Shown here one piece after another: positions 1-7,246 of a stretch of 10,684 bases of DNA. Numbering within the stretch: position 1 is the first letter of the stretch; each line of letters begins with the position of its first letter. The position numbers and the translations under genes are program-made. A model generated the notes under the pieces. It did not search any database. It saw only the letters and a program-made list of their open reading frames with translations, and was not told where the DNA came from. Source of the stretch: Methanomicrobiales archaeon (lineage in GTDB: Archaea > Halobacteriota > Methanomicrobia > Methanomicrobiales > Methanospirillaceae); contig JAAYPD010000356.1 in NCBI GenBank assembly GCA_012520015.1, positions 1 through 10,684 on the forward strand, read 5' to 3'.

Positions 1-790
1 AAAAAAAGGAACAGGGGGAAAAAGAAAATCTGTGGTTCTGGTTGGAGAAAAAATTCTTGCAAATAATACCTCTGCTAATTTCAATGAGTTAAACCAGTAT
101 CTATCTGCACTTGATATCCCAGTTTTATGCAGATTTCTCGCACACACCACTGTAAATGAAGTGGAGTCTATGAATAAGCAAAGTCTCATTCTACCTGCTT
201 CTTCTGATGAAAGTACACTGAAATTATCAGAAATAATTTCAGAAAAAACAGGATCAGATATTTTTCCTTACTCTTTGCCTTTTACATTCCATGATACGGT
301 CAGATGGGTAAAGAATCTTGCAAAGATATTCAGGGTTGAAGATAAAGGATCAGCCCTGATAGCTCTTAAAGAAAAAAAATACCGTGAAGAGATTGGATTG
401 ATTATGCAGAAAACTGTTGGAAAACGGGTTATTATCTCTTCATCAGGTCCGGATATATCCTGGGTTTTAGAAATCGTCAGAGAATGCGGGATGGAAATAA
501 TTCGCGCAGGATATCTTTCATCTCCGTATTTAATGAAAGATAAACAGAAAATATCAGACATATCAATAATCCCGGATTATACTCTGGAAAAATTGTATGA
601 TGACATCAAAACATACCGTCCGGACCTTGTATTAACTACTATCTGGCTTGATCATAAAAAAGCAAATGTACGATATGGAATGATTCCTTTTTGTCCGAAT
701 GTGGGTTTTTTCGGTGCATTATCTTCAATGAAACACTGGACTTCCATTCTTTTTGGACCTGTGACAGAAGGATGGAGGAATTATCTATAA
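1..790 (+). CDS. Nitrogenase component 1-like subunit (NifD/CfbD/BchN superfamily), 5' end outside window
   Basis: This is the C-terminal part, about 263 residues, of a nitrogenase-type oxidoreductase component 1. The frame is open to the first base, and a GTG at 32 lies in a Lys/Gly-rich linker just before the second Rossmann-like domain (VVLVGEK at 32), so it is taken as internal rather than as a start. Family members are about 350-450 residues, so roughly the first 150, with the cluster-binding cysteines, should lie upstream. The visible part shows the alternating strand/helix pattern of domains 2 and 3 and a family-like ending (GFFGALSSMKHW and then GPVTEGW). The stop TAA at 788-790 overlaps the ATG of the next, paralogous gene, so the two are probably translationally coupled and form a heteromeric reductase. 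A NifH-like ATP-dependent reductase would be expected upstream but is not visible. True nitrogenase is unlikely. The superfamily call is firm; substrate and subfamily are not determined. Confidence 0.8.
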   Translation, partial: KKGTGGKRKSVVLVGEKILANNTSANFNELNQYLSALDIPVLCRFLAHTTVNEVESMNKQSLILPASSDESTLKLSEIISEKTGSDIFPYSLPFTFHDTVRWVKNLAKIFRVEDKGSALIALKEKKYREEIGLIMQKTVGKRVIISSSGPDISWVLEIVRECGMEIIRAGYLSSPYLMKDKQKISDISIIPDYTLEKLYDDIKTYRPDLVLTTIWLDHKKANVRYGMIPFCPNVGFFGALSSMKHWTSILFGPVTEGWRNYL

Positions 791-2058
791 TGACAGGGGT
801 GACAGATCCTGACATTCTCACCGTAATGATCCTGGGTGCTGAGGGCATTCCTGATATCATGGTAATTTTAAACAGCCCTACTGGATGTAAATTTTATCAT
901 GGGCATATTGCTCACTTAAAGAGGAATGAATCAGAAATTTCTGATCCATATCTTCGCCCTGAGCCATGGTTTTTTGGACAATCAAGGATCCCCTGTACCT
1001 ATCTTGATGATCAGGACTACATATTTGGAACTCATGACAAACTGGAAAAGATTCTGGATTATATGAAAAACAGGTGGGACGGTCTGATAGTCCTTATCAA
1101 CGCCCCTGGAGCTTCACTTATCGGAGATGACATAAAAAAAGTGATAACCGATATGGGAATGGAAAAAAGATGTATTCCTGTTGAAATACCCGGATATTCA
1201 TCATCTGCACCAATTGGTGTTGACAAAATGCTTGTCAGGATCCTGGAACATATTGAACCTTCAGGAAAACCCGAAAATAAAATTAATCTTATCGGTTTAT
1301 CAATCCTTCAAAGATATTGTGAAGGAACCAAAAAAGAAATAACATCTCTCCTTGAAAAATCAGGAATAACCCTCCTTTCAACTCCGGGAGCAGGATCAGA
1401 TACAGAAGATCTTAGTTTGTCATCCGGTGCATTACTAAATGCCATCGTATTTCCTGAATATGCAATTGAAACTGCTAATTATTATTATAATCATTTTAAA
1501 ATCCCTTTCATTTTGCCAAAAGACGGAGCACCGATAGGTTTTGATGCCACCAGGTCATGGATTGCTGATATTTGCAGCTTTTTAGGAAAAGAACCCTTTG
1601 TTGTAAACCAGGAGATTCATTCTGCAGAAAAAACTGCTGCCAGCAACATTGCCAGGATAAATGCCGTTTCAGGACTCCCCCGTGGTTCAGGGTTTGCCAT
1701 ACGGGCGGAAAGTTCTCTTGCGTTCCCACTTGTAAAATGGCTCTATACGTACCTTGGCATGATACCCGTCGGAATAAAGCTTACTGATGGTTCATGCAGG
1801 ACATACTCTGAAAAGCTCATAAACTTCCTTCAGGAAAACCACCTTGATAACTGTCTTGGGATCTTTCCAGGAAAGGATCCTGATATAGTTTTTACTGATG
1901 GAACAACTGGAAGTATGATGAAAAACCTTGGCATATGCAGAGGATATATTGATATTTCTCATCCTCCATCAGGAAAAATTGAGATAATTCCAAAAACGAT
2001 CTTTGGGATTACCGGTTCACTTATGCTTATTGAAGAAATCTTAAATATCCTTCGTTGA
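790..2058 (+). CDS. Second nitrogenase component 1-like subunit (NifK/NifE/BchB-type paralogue)
   Basis: A 422-residue protein paralogous to the preceding gene product. ATG 790 is chosen because GGAGG at 774-778 is well placed and the codon overlaps the upstream stop (TAATG); in-frame starts at 691 and 772 would only read through the previous gene. Near the N-terminus it has a cluster-ligand motif, NSPTGCKFYHG, with Cys33. A second cysteine, Cys69, precedes LDDQDYIFGTHDKLEKIL, the counterpart of the family's 'E-D-VFGG' segment. Where many relatives carry a third cysteine before IGDD, this protein has NAPGASLIGDD (104-114), so a three-cysteine set is not seen. The C-terminus (GITGSLMLIEEILNIL) fits the family. 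It probably pairs with the upstream gene product as the catalytic component of an ATP-dependent reductase fed by a NifH-like protein, as in BchN/BchB or CfbD. By context with the cobN gene a tetrapyrrole substrate is plausible but unproven. Confidence 0.82.
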   Translation: MTGVTDPDILTVMILGAEGIPDIMVILNSPTGCKFYHGHIAHLKRNESEISDPYLRPEPWFFGQSRIPCTYLDDQDYIFGTHDKLEKILDYMKNRWDGLIVLINAPGASLIGDDIKKVITDMGMEKRCIPVEIPGYSSSAPIGVDKMLVRILEHIEPSGKPENKINLIGLSILQRYCEGTKKEITSLLEKSGITLLSTPGAGSDTEDLSLSSGALLNAIVFPEYAIETANYYYNHFKIPFILPKDGAPIGFDATRSWIADICSFLGKEPFVVNQEIHSAEKTAASNIARINAVSGLPRGSGFAIRAESSLAFPLVKWLYTYLGMIPVGIKLTDGSCRTYSEKLINFLQENHLDNCLGIFPGKDPDIVFTDGTTGSMMKNLGICRGYIDISHPPSGKIEIIPKTIFGITGSLMLIEEILNILR

Positions 2059-5000
2059 TATTCTGCTTTTTGGATCGGTCAGGGACTCAAGATTACTTTC
2101 AACAGATAAGTATATGGATTGGAGAAGACTGAGTGTTTCTTCATCCGGGTTCCACATCCCTCTGTCCACTGCTTCAAGCAGTCTGCCGGCCATATGCTGA
2201 AGTGCATAAGGGTTATCTTCTGACAACCATTCCCGACAGGCTTTATCAAAGAGAAATGTTTCAGCCAGTGACTGGTACTGCCATTTTTCAAGAACATCAG
2301 CAGTGGCATCCCATCCAAAGGCAAAATCAAATAGAGAGGTTAATTCCTGTGCTCCCCTGTACCTGTGAGGTTTGAGACCAAGAAGCCATTTTGGATTCTC
2401 AATGCGGCTCCTGAACAGAAATTTACTCTCTTCTTCAACCGTCCGGAGAACAGGTTTATCAGGATCAGAACTATCGCCTACAAAAGAAACAGGATCTTTA
2501 TCTCCGTAGGCTTTGGTAACTGCAATCATACCTCCATGATACATGAAATCATCATCATTATCCAGTATATCAAGTTCTCGTGAGTTGTGGTTTTTCACAG
2601 TTACATCAAGCCTGGAAAGAAGAGTCCTGAAGAGATCCTTCATAGCCTCTCCTTTATATTTCCGTCCGTATGCATGACCACCCCAGTCAATATATGTATC
2701 TGCAAGATCCTGCCTTTCTTCCCATCCGGATGTAATTATCTTATCTGCCACACCTGCACCGTATGTTCCTGGCGGACAGCCAAAAATCCTGACCAATGCT
2801 CGTGATCTGGCCTCATCAGGATCCATACCATTTTTCAGCGATTCAAGCAGGGATTTTCGAAGATGAGATGCAAGATAATTTTCCTGATCACTTTCATCAA
2901 GGGTTGCAACCATCTCAACACCTTCATCAATCAACTCAACAAGACCTGGAAAAACATCGCGGAAGAGACCTGTTATCCGAAGAGTTACATCTATCCGTGG
3001 TCTATTTAATTCAGACAAAGGAATAATTGCAAGACCTGTAACCCTTCCGCCATATGATGACCATACCGGGCGAAGACCCATAAGCCAGAGAAGGTATGCA
3101 ATATCATCTCCCCCGGTTTTCATGCTGTCGGTTGCAAAAATTACTATTCCAACATTTTCCGGATAAACACCTTCATCCCTGACGTACCGTTCTATCATCT
3201 GATCAGCCATCTTTTTCCCTATGGCAAAGGCAGCTGGTGTTGGGATTATTGCCGGATCAATAGAGTAAAAATTTCTACCTGTTGGTAGAATATGTGCATT
3301 TCCCCTGGTTGGAGGGCCTGATGGACCAGGAGGAACATATCCGCCGTTTAACCCTGAAAGCAGGTTGTTCATCTCATCGGTAGTCTGCCTGAGATCAGGG
3401 ACAATGGTTTTACAAATCCTGATAAGTGTTTCATTCAGCTCTGAATTATTGTATAAATCCTGTGTAATTACAGGGATTTTTTCAGGATCACATCCTGTTG
3501 CCACAATACTCCGGATTATATCAAACGAGATTTTATCGATATCATCAATCAGTGCACCATTTGGTTTTTGAAATAATTCATTCCACCCGGATGGATTTTC
3601 CTGTAATTTGGAGAGAATAAGACCCATTGATTTTCCGACGGATTCACGAAGTGATGGCATTGAACCATTCTTCATCCTTGTCAGGGCATAGAGCATTTCA
3701 CAAAATCTCTCTCCTTCAGGGCTAAAACCATAAATGTGAAGGCCATCCTTGATAAGTGAGTCTCTGGCTGTACACAGGTAATCATATATTAATTCAAGTG
3801 ATGCTGCCAGGTTTTCCTGATCTGACAAAGATATCTGCAAATCAGAAGACAGATTTGTCTCTTCAACCAATTGTGCAATTTCTTTAAGAATTTCCAGGGC
3901 TTTTGCATTATCACGATTTTTTTCTGACCGGAAATAATCCTGGATATAAATTGTAAGTTCCTCAAGTTTTCCATACCCTCCCGCACGGGTCATGGCAGGG
4001 ATAAGGTGATCCAGAATAACTGCTGAAGATCGTCTTTTTGCCTGGATACCCTCCCCTGGATTATCAATGATATATGGATACAGGTGTGGCAGATCTCCAA
4101 GAGTGATGTCCGGATAACATTCTGATGACAGCCCCACACCTTTTCCTGGAAGCCATTCCAGAGTGCCATGAGTTCCCATGTGGATGATGGCCTGTGCTTT
4201 GAATTTTTCTTTGATCCACTGATAAAAAGCAAGATACTGGTGAGGCATAACAATATCATTACTATGATAAACGGCATCAGCCTCTTCTAAAAATCCACGT
4301 GGTGGTTGTAGTCCGATAAAGATATTACCAAACAATTTTCCTGGAATAAGAACCTCTTTCCCGGCTGTAAGTATTGTTCCTGGTGGTTCTCCCCAGTCGT
4401 GAATAATTTTCTGACTGCATCCCTTTGGGATTCTGGAAAGCCAGGTTAAGTATTCCTTTGTAGAGACTAAATCTACAGATCTTCTCTTCAATTCTTCTTC
4501 ATCCATACATTCGGGTGTGTTGGTAAGGCTGGACAGAAGTTGTTGAATAAGTTCCTGTCCTGATGCAGGTAGTTCTTCTCCACAATCATAACCTGCATCT
4601 TTCATCGCATGGAGTATTTTTACCACACTTTCAGGAGTATCAAGACCAAATGCCCCACCAATGCAATCATTGGCAAGACCATACTGGTAGAGTATCAATG
4701 CAACCCGTCTCTCATGAACCGGAGTAATACGAAGTTCTGCCCATGATTTTGCCATTTTCGCTACTTTCTGAATTCGTTCATTAATTCCCCGTATCTTTCT
4801 TGTGTTTTCGGCCTGTTCATAACATGCTACCGGAACTGTAATTATCTGTCCATCATATTCAGGCCAGACAACGTGTGAAGATATTTCCAAGATAGAGAGT
4901 CCGGCGATATTGTTGTTCCATTCCTCACAACCCTGGTTTGTGGTGATGAGCTGAAGAACTGGCACTCCGAGCAAAGAAAAAAAGTTATCTGTCACCATAT

Positions 5001-5808
5001 TGGTCTCTCCTGAACCAGGGGCTGAAAAACTGAGCTGCGAAAATCCCATCATTATTAGCAGTACATCAATTGTAGTCTTTTCACCATCCATGAAATAATG
5101 GCGAATAATATCAGCGATTCCAGGTGATCCGCTAATTTTATCGGGTGCTGATGAACAATAAACAGGTATCGTGTCAAGACCTTCATATTCAAGTGAAGTG
5201 ATGACCATGTCTACTGCTTCAAGGGATTTTGAAAGATACTGGTTTTGCCAAAAGAGAATTCCAGCTTTCATGGTTGTTTTGGGAAGAAACATTCGGTATT
5301 CTGAGATCTGGATACCCGGATGGCACTCTGGATGGTATATTCCATGAGTTGGAGGGCGCACTGGTTTTGGAACATTTAGATATCCTCCCCCTGTTTGCAC
5401 ATATACCCAGAGAAGCAGGGAACGCATGTTCTCTAGTCCACCAAGATGAAGGTATGAAAATACCTGATGATAATCGTCATTTGAGAAAGGAAACCATGAT
5501 CGATATTCTGCCATCTCTTCGTCAATTGAACTGAACAGAAACACAGGAGTTTTTCCTGTTTTAATTTTTTCCTGAAGCCGGGTGAATTTTTTGAAGTATG
5601 GGACTGAACCGTGAAGGTCTATTATGACGAAATCTGTAGAAGGGACCTGATTAAGGACATGAGAAAAAATTTCTTCATTTTTATCCATGTCTTCAGAAGA
5701 ATATTGAATAACATTAATACTGCAACTCTCTTCACGTAGCATTTTTGCTGCTTCAAACAGTAGAGAATTGACACCACTGCCGCAACTAAGATAAAGAAGA
5801 TTAATCAT
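2041..5808 (-). CDS. cobN: CobN/BchH-family metal-chelatase large subunit (cobaltochelatase CobN-like)
   Basis: A full-length, 1255-residue member of the CobN/magnesium-chelatase H family, whose members bind a tetrapyrrole and insert Co or Mg with ATP supplied by AAA+ partner subunits. Visible hallmarks are HMGTHGTLEWLPGK near residues 543-556, PGPSGPPTRGNA and LPTGRNFYSIDP around 820-850, ATDSMKTGGDD near 896, a GTYGAG segment near 1018, and NPKWLLGLKPHRYRGAQ near 1138. ATG 5808 is preferred because GGTG lies about nine bases upstream and MINLLYLSCGSG begins the first domain directly; an in-frame ATG at 5898 would add 30 unlike residues and has no ribosome-binding site. No frameshift is seen. 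It faces the nitrogenase-like pair tail-to-tail and overlaps it by 18 bp. No CobS/CobT or ChlI/ChlD partner is in the window. Anaerobic archaea usually insert cobalt early with CbiX, so classical CobN function is uncertain and another metal or ring is possible. Confidence 0.93.
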   Translation of the reverse strand: MINLLYLSCGSGVNSLLFEAAKMLREESCSINVIQYSSEDMDKNEEIFSHVLNQVPSTDFVIIDLHGSVPYFKKFTRLQEKIKTGKTPVFLFSSIDEEMAEYRSWFPFSNDDYHQVFSYLHLGGLENMRSLLLWVYVQTGGGYLNVPKPVRPPTHGIYHPECHPGIQISEYRMFLPKTTMKAGILFWQNQYLSKSLEAVDMVITSLEYEGLDTIPVYCSSAPDKISGSPGIADIIRHYFMDGEKTTIDVLLIMMGFSQLSFSAPGSGETNMVTDNFFSLLGVPVLQLITTNQGCEEWNNNIAGLSILEISSHVVWPEYDGQIITVPVACYEQAENTRKIRGINERIQKVAKMAKSWAELRITPVHERRVALILYQYGLANDCIGGAFGLDTPESVVKILHAMKDAGYDCGEELPASGQELIQQLLSSLTNTPECMDEEELKRRSVDLVSTKEYLTWLSRIPKGCSQKIIHDWGEPPGTILTAGKEVLIPGKLFGNIFIGLQPPRGFLEEADAVYHSNDIVMPHQYLAFYQWIKEKFKAQAIIHMGTHGTLEWLPGKGVGLSSECYPDITLGDLPHLYPYIIDNPGEGIQAKRRSSAVILDHLIPAMTRAGGYGKLEELTIYIQDYFRSEKNRDNAKALEILKEIAQLVEETNLSSDLQISLSDQENLAASLELIYDYLCTARDSLIKDGLHIYGFSPEGERFCEMLYALTRMKNGSMPSLRESVGKSMGLILSKLQENPSGWNELFQKPNGALIDDIDKISFDIIRSIVATGCDPEKIPVITQDLYNNSELNETLIRICKTIVPDLRQTTDEMNNLLSGLNGGYVPPGPSGPPTRGNAHILPTGRNFYSIDPAIIPTPAAFAIGKKMADQMIERYVRDEGVYPENVGIVIFATDSMKTGGDDIAYLLWLMGLRPVWSSYGGRVTGLAIIPLSELNRPRIDVTLRITGLFRDVFPGLVELIDEGVEMVATLDESDQENYLASHLRKSLLESLKNGMDPDEARSRALVRIFGCPPGTYGAGVADKIITSGWEERQDLADTYIDWGGHAYGRKYKGEAMKDLFRTLLSRLDVTVKNHNSRELDILDNDDDFMYHGGMIAVTKAYGDKDPVSFVGDSSDPDKPVLRTVEEESKFLFRSRIENPKWLLGLKPHRYRGAQELTSLFDFAFGWDATADVLEKWQYQSLAETFLFDKACREWLSEDNPYALQHMAGRLLEAVDRGMWNPDEETLSLLQSIYLSVESNLESLTDPKSRISTKDI

Positions 5809-6115
5809 TTTTACACCATTAATTTGATAACCGGTGATACAATAGAGGTTTTTGATGGGCTGATCGGAGTGTTTTCCAGAAAGATTGCATAATGACATTT
5901 TTACTTTAACACAAAAATAGTTACCTTAATTCAAAATAATTATTGGTCAGAGCGAAAGATCTTCCAGCTGGTATTCAAGGATATATGATAAAATTGAAAA
6001 TAGATCTAAAATAAACTTATAAATATTGTCAATAAATTCACTTTATTATGTATACTAAAATTTTTATGCAGGTAATAACACAAAGTATTTCCATCTAAAC
6101 AATAAATCTTGATCT
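5809..6115. promoter_or_regulatory. AT-rich divergent intergenic region between cobN-like gene and the 121-residue gene
   Basis: About 300 bp without a supported gene, unless the longer cobN start at 5898 is used. It should hold the promoters of both divergent genes. TATA-like stretches are CTTATAAATA at 6016-6025 (TTATAA reads on both strands) and ATATATGATA at 5981-5990, the latter suited to the minus strand. Two perfect 8-bp palindromes, AAGATCTT and CCAGCTGG, abut at 5956-5971, downstream of the minus-strand box. No cobalamin-riboswitch-like structure was recognised. Transcription starts are inferred only. Confidence 0.5.
6016..6025 (+). promoter_or_regulatory. Candidate TATA box for the 121-residue gene
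   Basis: CTTATAAATA resembles an archaeal TATA box preceded by an A-rich BRE-like stretch (ATAAA at 6011-6015). Transcription would begin about 26 bases on, near 6048, leaving a leader of about 65 bases. The core TTATAA is self-complementary, so the box could also serve the minus strand toward cobN. There are other AT-rich stretches nearby, so the assignment is tentative. Confidence 0.35.
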
Positions 6116-6481
6116 ATGTCAAAATTTATTGGCTATGAACCTAAGCCCAAGACAGCCAAGGTTACCGAGGAGTTTGAAAACAAGGTAATGATTCGGAGAA
6201 ATAACAAATCTCTTGTTGGCAGAGTCTATGTTGACATCATGGAAGATGAATGGAAACTTGCTGTGGGTTTTAATCAGATGAGTATTTCAAAGCTAAATGG
6301 CAGAGAAAATGAATTTGAAGTCTTGTATAGATACCTGCCATCCGAAGATTCGATGGTAGTCAGACTTGGAACAGATACCGGTCTTGAGAGTGATTATCCT
6401 GTCGAGTCATTTTCTTCACCAGATGAATTTGTTATCTGGGCAATCGGACAGGAAAAAGAGATCCAACTTTCACCTGCCTGA
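6116..6481 (+). CDS. Conserved-looking hypothetical protein, 121 residues
   Basis: A small soluble protein that I do not recognise. The first 24 residues are charged and Lys/Pro-rich (MSKFIGYEPKPKTAK). The rest reads like a compact, mainly beta-strand domain (SLVGRVYVDIMEDEWKLAVGF, then FEVLYRYLPSEDSMVVRLG), ending with DEFVIWAIGQEKEI. It contains no Cys or His, no membrane segment and no signal peptide, so a metal-binding role is not suggested. ATG 6116 follows TTGATCT, which can pair with the 3' part of the archaeal anti-Shine-Dalgarno sequence though it sits close to the start. The gene is divergent from cobN, has its own AT-rich promoter region and is followed by U-tracts, so it is probably transcribed alone. 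Composition and codon use match its neighbours, supporting a genuine gene. Function unknown. Confidence 0.7.
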   Translation: MSKFIGYEPKPKTAKVTEEFENKVMIRRNNKSLVGRVYVDIMEDEWKLAVGFNQMSISKLNGRENEFEVLYRYLPSEDSMVVRLGTDTGLESDYPVESFSSPDEFVIWAIGQEKEIQLSPA

Positions 6482-6490
6482 TTTTCTCCC

Positions 6491-6523
6491 TATTTTTTTT
6501 GACCGCAGATATCAGGTTTTTTT
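6491..6523 (+). terminator. Double U-tract, probable transcription terminator after the 121-residue gene
   Basis: Runs of eight T (6493-6500) and seven T (6517-6523) follow within 45 bp of the stop codon at 6479-6481. Archaeal RNA polymerase ends transcription at U-rich tracts without needing a strong hairpin, and none is evident here. The position between two same-strand genes suggests the adenosyltransferase gene is transcribed separately or with reduced readthrough. Confidence 0.5.
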
Positions 6524-6535
6524 GATCAGCAGATA
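6493..6535. repeat. Imperfect tandem repeat of a T-tract plus GAYC(A)GCAGATA unit
   Basis: Two adjacent copies of about 20 bases: T8 followed by GACCGCAGATA (6493-6511), and T7 followed by GATCAGCAGATA (6517-6535). They differ by one substitution and one inserted A in the 11-12 base core. The unit duplicates the U-tract and so may strengthen termination; the shared core could also be a protein site upstream of the adenosyltransferase gene. Confidence 0.5.
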
Positions 6536-6558
6536 CATGTAATATGTGGTTTACTTTT

Positions 6559-7083
6559 ATGAACAAAGATAGGAAAGGATATATTCAGATTTATTGTGGG
6601 AATGGAAAGGGTAAAACAACAGCAGCTCTTGGTCTTTCCCTTCGGACCCTTCTTTCAGGAGGTTCGGTATATTTTGCCCAGTTTTGTAAAGGGTCAGAGA
6701 CTGCTGAAATGGGCTTATGTTCCATTTTTGAGAATTTTGTGATGGAACAGTACGGGACCGGGAAGTTCATTGTCAGCGATCCTTCCGAAGAAGATAGAAA
6801 ACAGGCCAGACAAGGATTTGAACACTGCAAAAATGTTCTTTCGTCGGGGTTTTTTGATCTTGTTGTTCTTGATGAGATAATCCTGAGCGTTTTTTACCAG
6901 TTGATAACCGTCGAAGAGATAATTTCCATGCTCAGAACCAGAAAACCCTGGGTAGAGGTGGTTCTCACCGGAAGAAAAGCGCCACGAGAATTGATTGAAG
7001 CAGCAGACCTGGTCACCGAGATGAAAAAAGTGAAACATTATTTTGATGCCGGGGTAAAAGCGAGGAGAGGAATAGAGTTTTGA
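6559..7083 (+). CDS. cobO: Cob(I)yrinic acid a,c-diamide / cob(I)alamin adenosyltransferase, CobO/BtuR type
   Basis: A 174-residue cytosolic enzyme that transfers the 5'-deoxyadenosyl group of ATP to cobalt(I) of corrinoids, giving adenosylated cobamide precursors. It has a P-loop, GNGKGKTT (residues 14-21), just after GYIQIY, a Walker-B-like VVLDE near 102-106, and the family ending: VVLTGRKAPRELIEAADLV, then HYFDAGVKARRGIEF. Length is normal for CobA/CobO/BtuR (about 170-200). ATG 6559 (MNKDRKGYIQIY) is preferred because relatives begin just before GYIQ; an ATG at 6544 would add MWFTF, and neither has a strong ribosome-binding site. It is a likely partner of corrinoid synthesis or salvage, which fits a methanogen's need for corrinoid in methyl-H4MPT:coenzyme M methyltransferase. 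It lies about 750 bp from the cobN start on the opposite strand, so it is not co-transcribed with it. A short frame may be coupled to its end. Confidence 0.93.
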   Translation: MNKDRKGYIQIYCGNGKGKTTAALGLSLRTLLSGGSVYFAQFCKGSETAEMGLCSIFENFVMEQYGTGKFIVSDPSEEDRKQARQGFEHCKNVLSSGFFDLVVLDEIILSVFYQLITVEEIISMLRTRKPWVEVVLTGRKAPRELIEAADLVTEMKKVKHYFDAGVKARRGIEF

Positions 7084-7211
7084 CACCTGAAAAATATTGG
7101 GTAATCTGGAGAATAGCTAATAATCCCCCTTTGAGGTCTCTTAATAGTATGGTAGGAGTTGGAAGGTTTACGAGAGAAAAATTATGGTATACAAAGATAA
7201 GTGAATATTAA
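7080..7211 (+). CDS. Possible 43-residue small protein coupled to the adenosyltransferase gene
   Basis: A short open frame starting at TTG 7080, which overlaps the TGA stop of the adenosyltransferase gene (7081-7083), with GAGGAGAGG at 7062-7070 as a well-spaced ribosome-binding site. It begins MTPEKYWVIWRIANNPPLRS and ends WYTKISEY; it is basic, rich in aromatic residues, lacks cysteine and has no obvious membrane helix. The purine-rich stretch also encodes the conserved Ala-Arg-Arg-Gly of the upstream enzyme, so the ribosome-binding site may be coincidental. I do not recognise the sequence. It could be a real small protein, a remnant, or chance. Confidence 0.3.
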   Translation: MTPEKYWVIWRIANNPPLRSLNSMVGVGRFTREKLWYTKISEY

Positions 7212-7240
7212 TAATAAAAATTGGATTACTCTGACCAGGG
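7204..7240 (+). promoter_or_regulatory. Candidate promoter and ribosome-binding site for the nucleotidyltransferase gene
   Basis: AATATTAATAATAAAAATT at 7204-7222 is a TATA-like AT-rich stretch, and CAGGG at 7236-7240 gives a short ribosome-binding site six bases before ATG 7247. Transcription would begin near 7235-7240 and give a very short leader. This suggests that the two-gene cassette has its own promoter. Confidence 0.3.
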
Positions 7241-7246
7241 AAAAAT

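Noticed and set aside
691..789. Upstream start of the second reductase subunit at 691 or 772
   Set aside because: These lie inside the previous gene, while GGAGG at 774-778 and the stop-start overlap support ATG 790.
32..790. GTG at 32 as a real start giving a 252-residue protein
   Set aside because: The frame is open to the window edge, family members need an N-terminal domain with cysteine ligands, and the codon lies at the start of an internal domain.
1..2058. True molybdenum nitrogenase NifD/NifK
   Set aside because: The second subunit lacks the third ligand cysteine, is shorter than NifK, and sits beside CobN rather than nif genes.
5229..5534. Plus-strand 101-residue open frame inside cobN
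   Set aside because: It is antisense to a well-supported coding sequence, has no ribosome-binding site and shows no recognisable protein features.
5809..5898. Longer cobN start at 5898
   Set aside because: The 30 extra residues resemble no CobN start and have no ribosome-binding site, while GGTG precedes ATG 5808; kept only as an alternative.
6048..6098. Sixteen-residue leader peptide frame before the 121-residue gene
   Set aside because: No ribosome-binding site, AT-driven composition, and it would start at the predicted transcription start.
5809..6115. Cobalamin riboswitch in the cobN leader
   Set aside because: No B12-box-like sequence or set of paired stems was seen, and such riboswitches are essentially bacterial.
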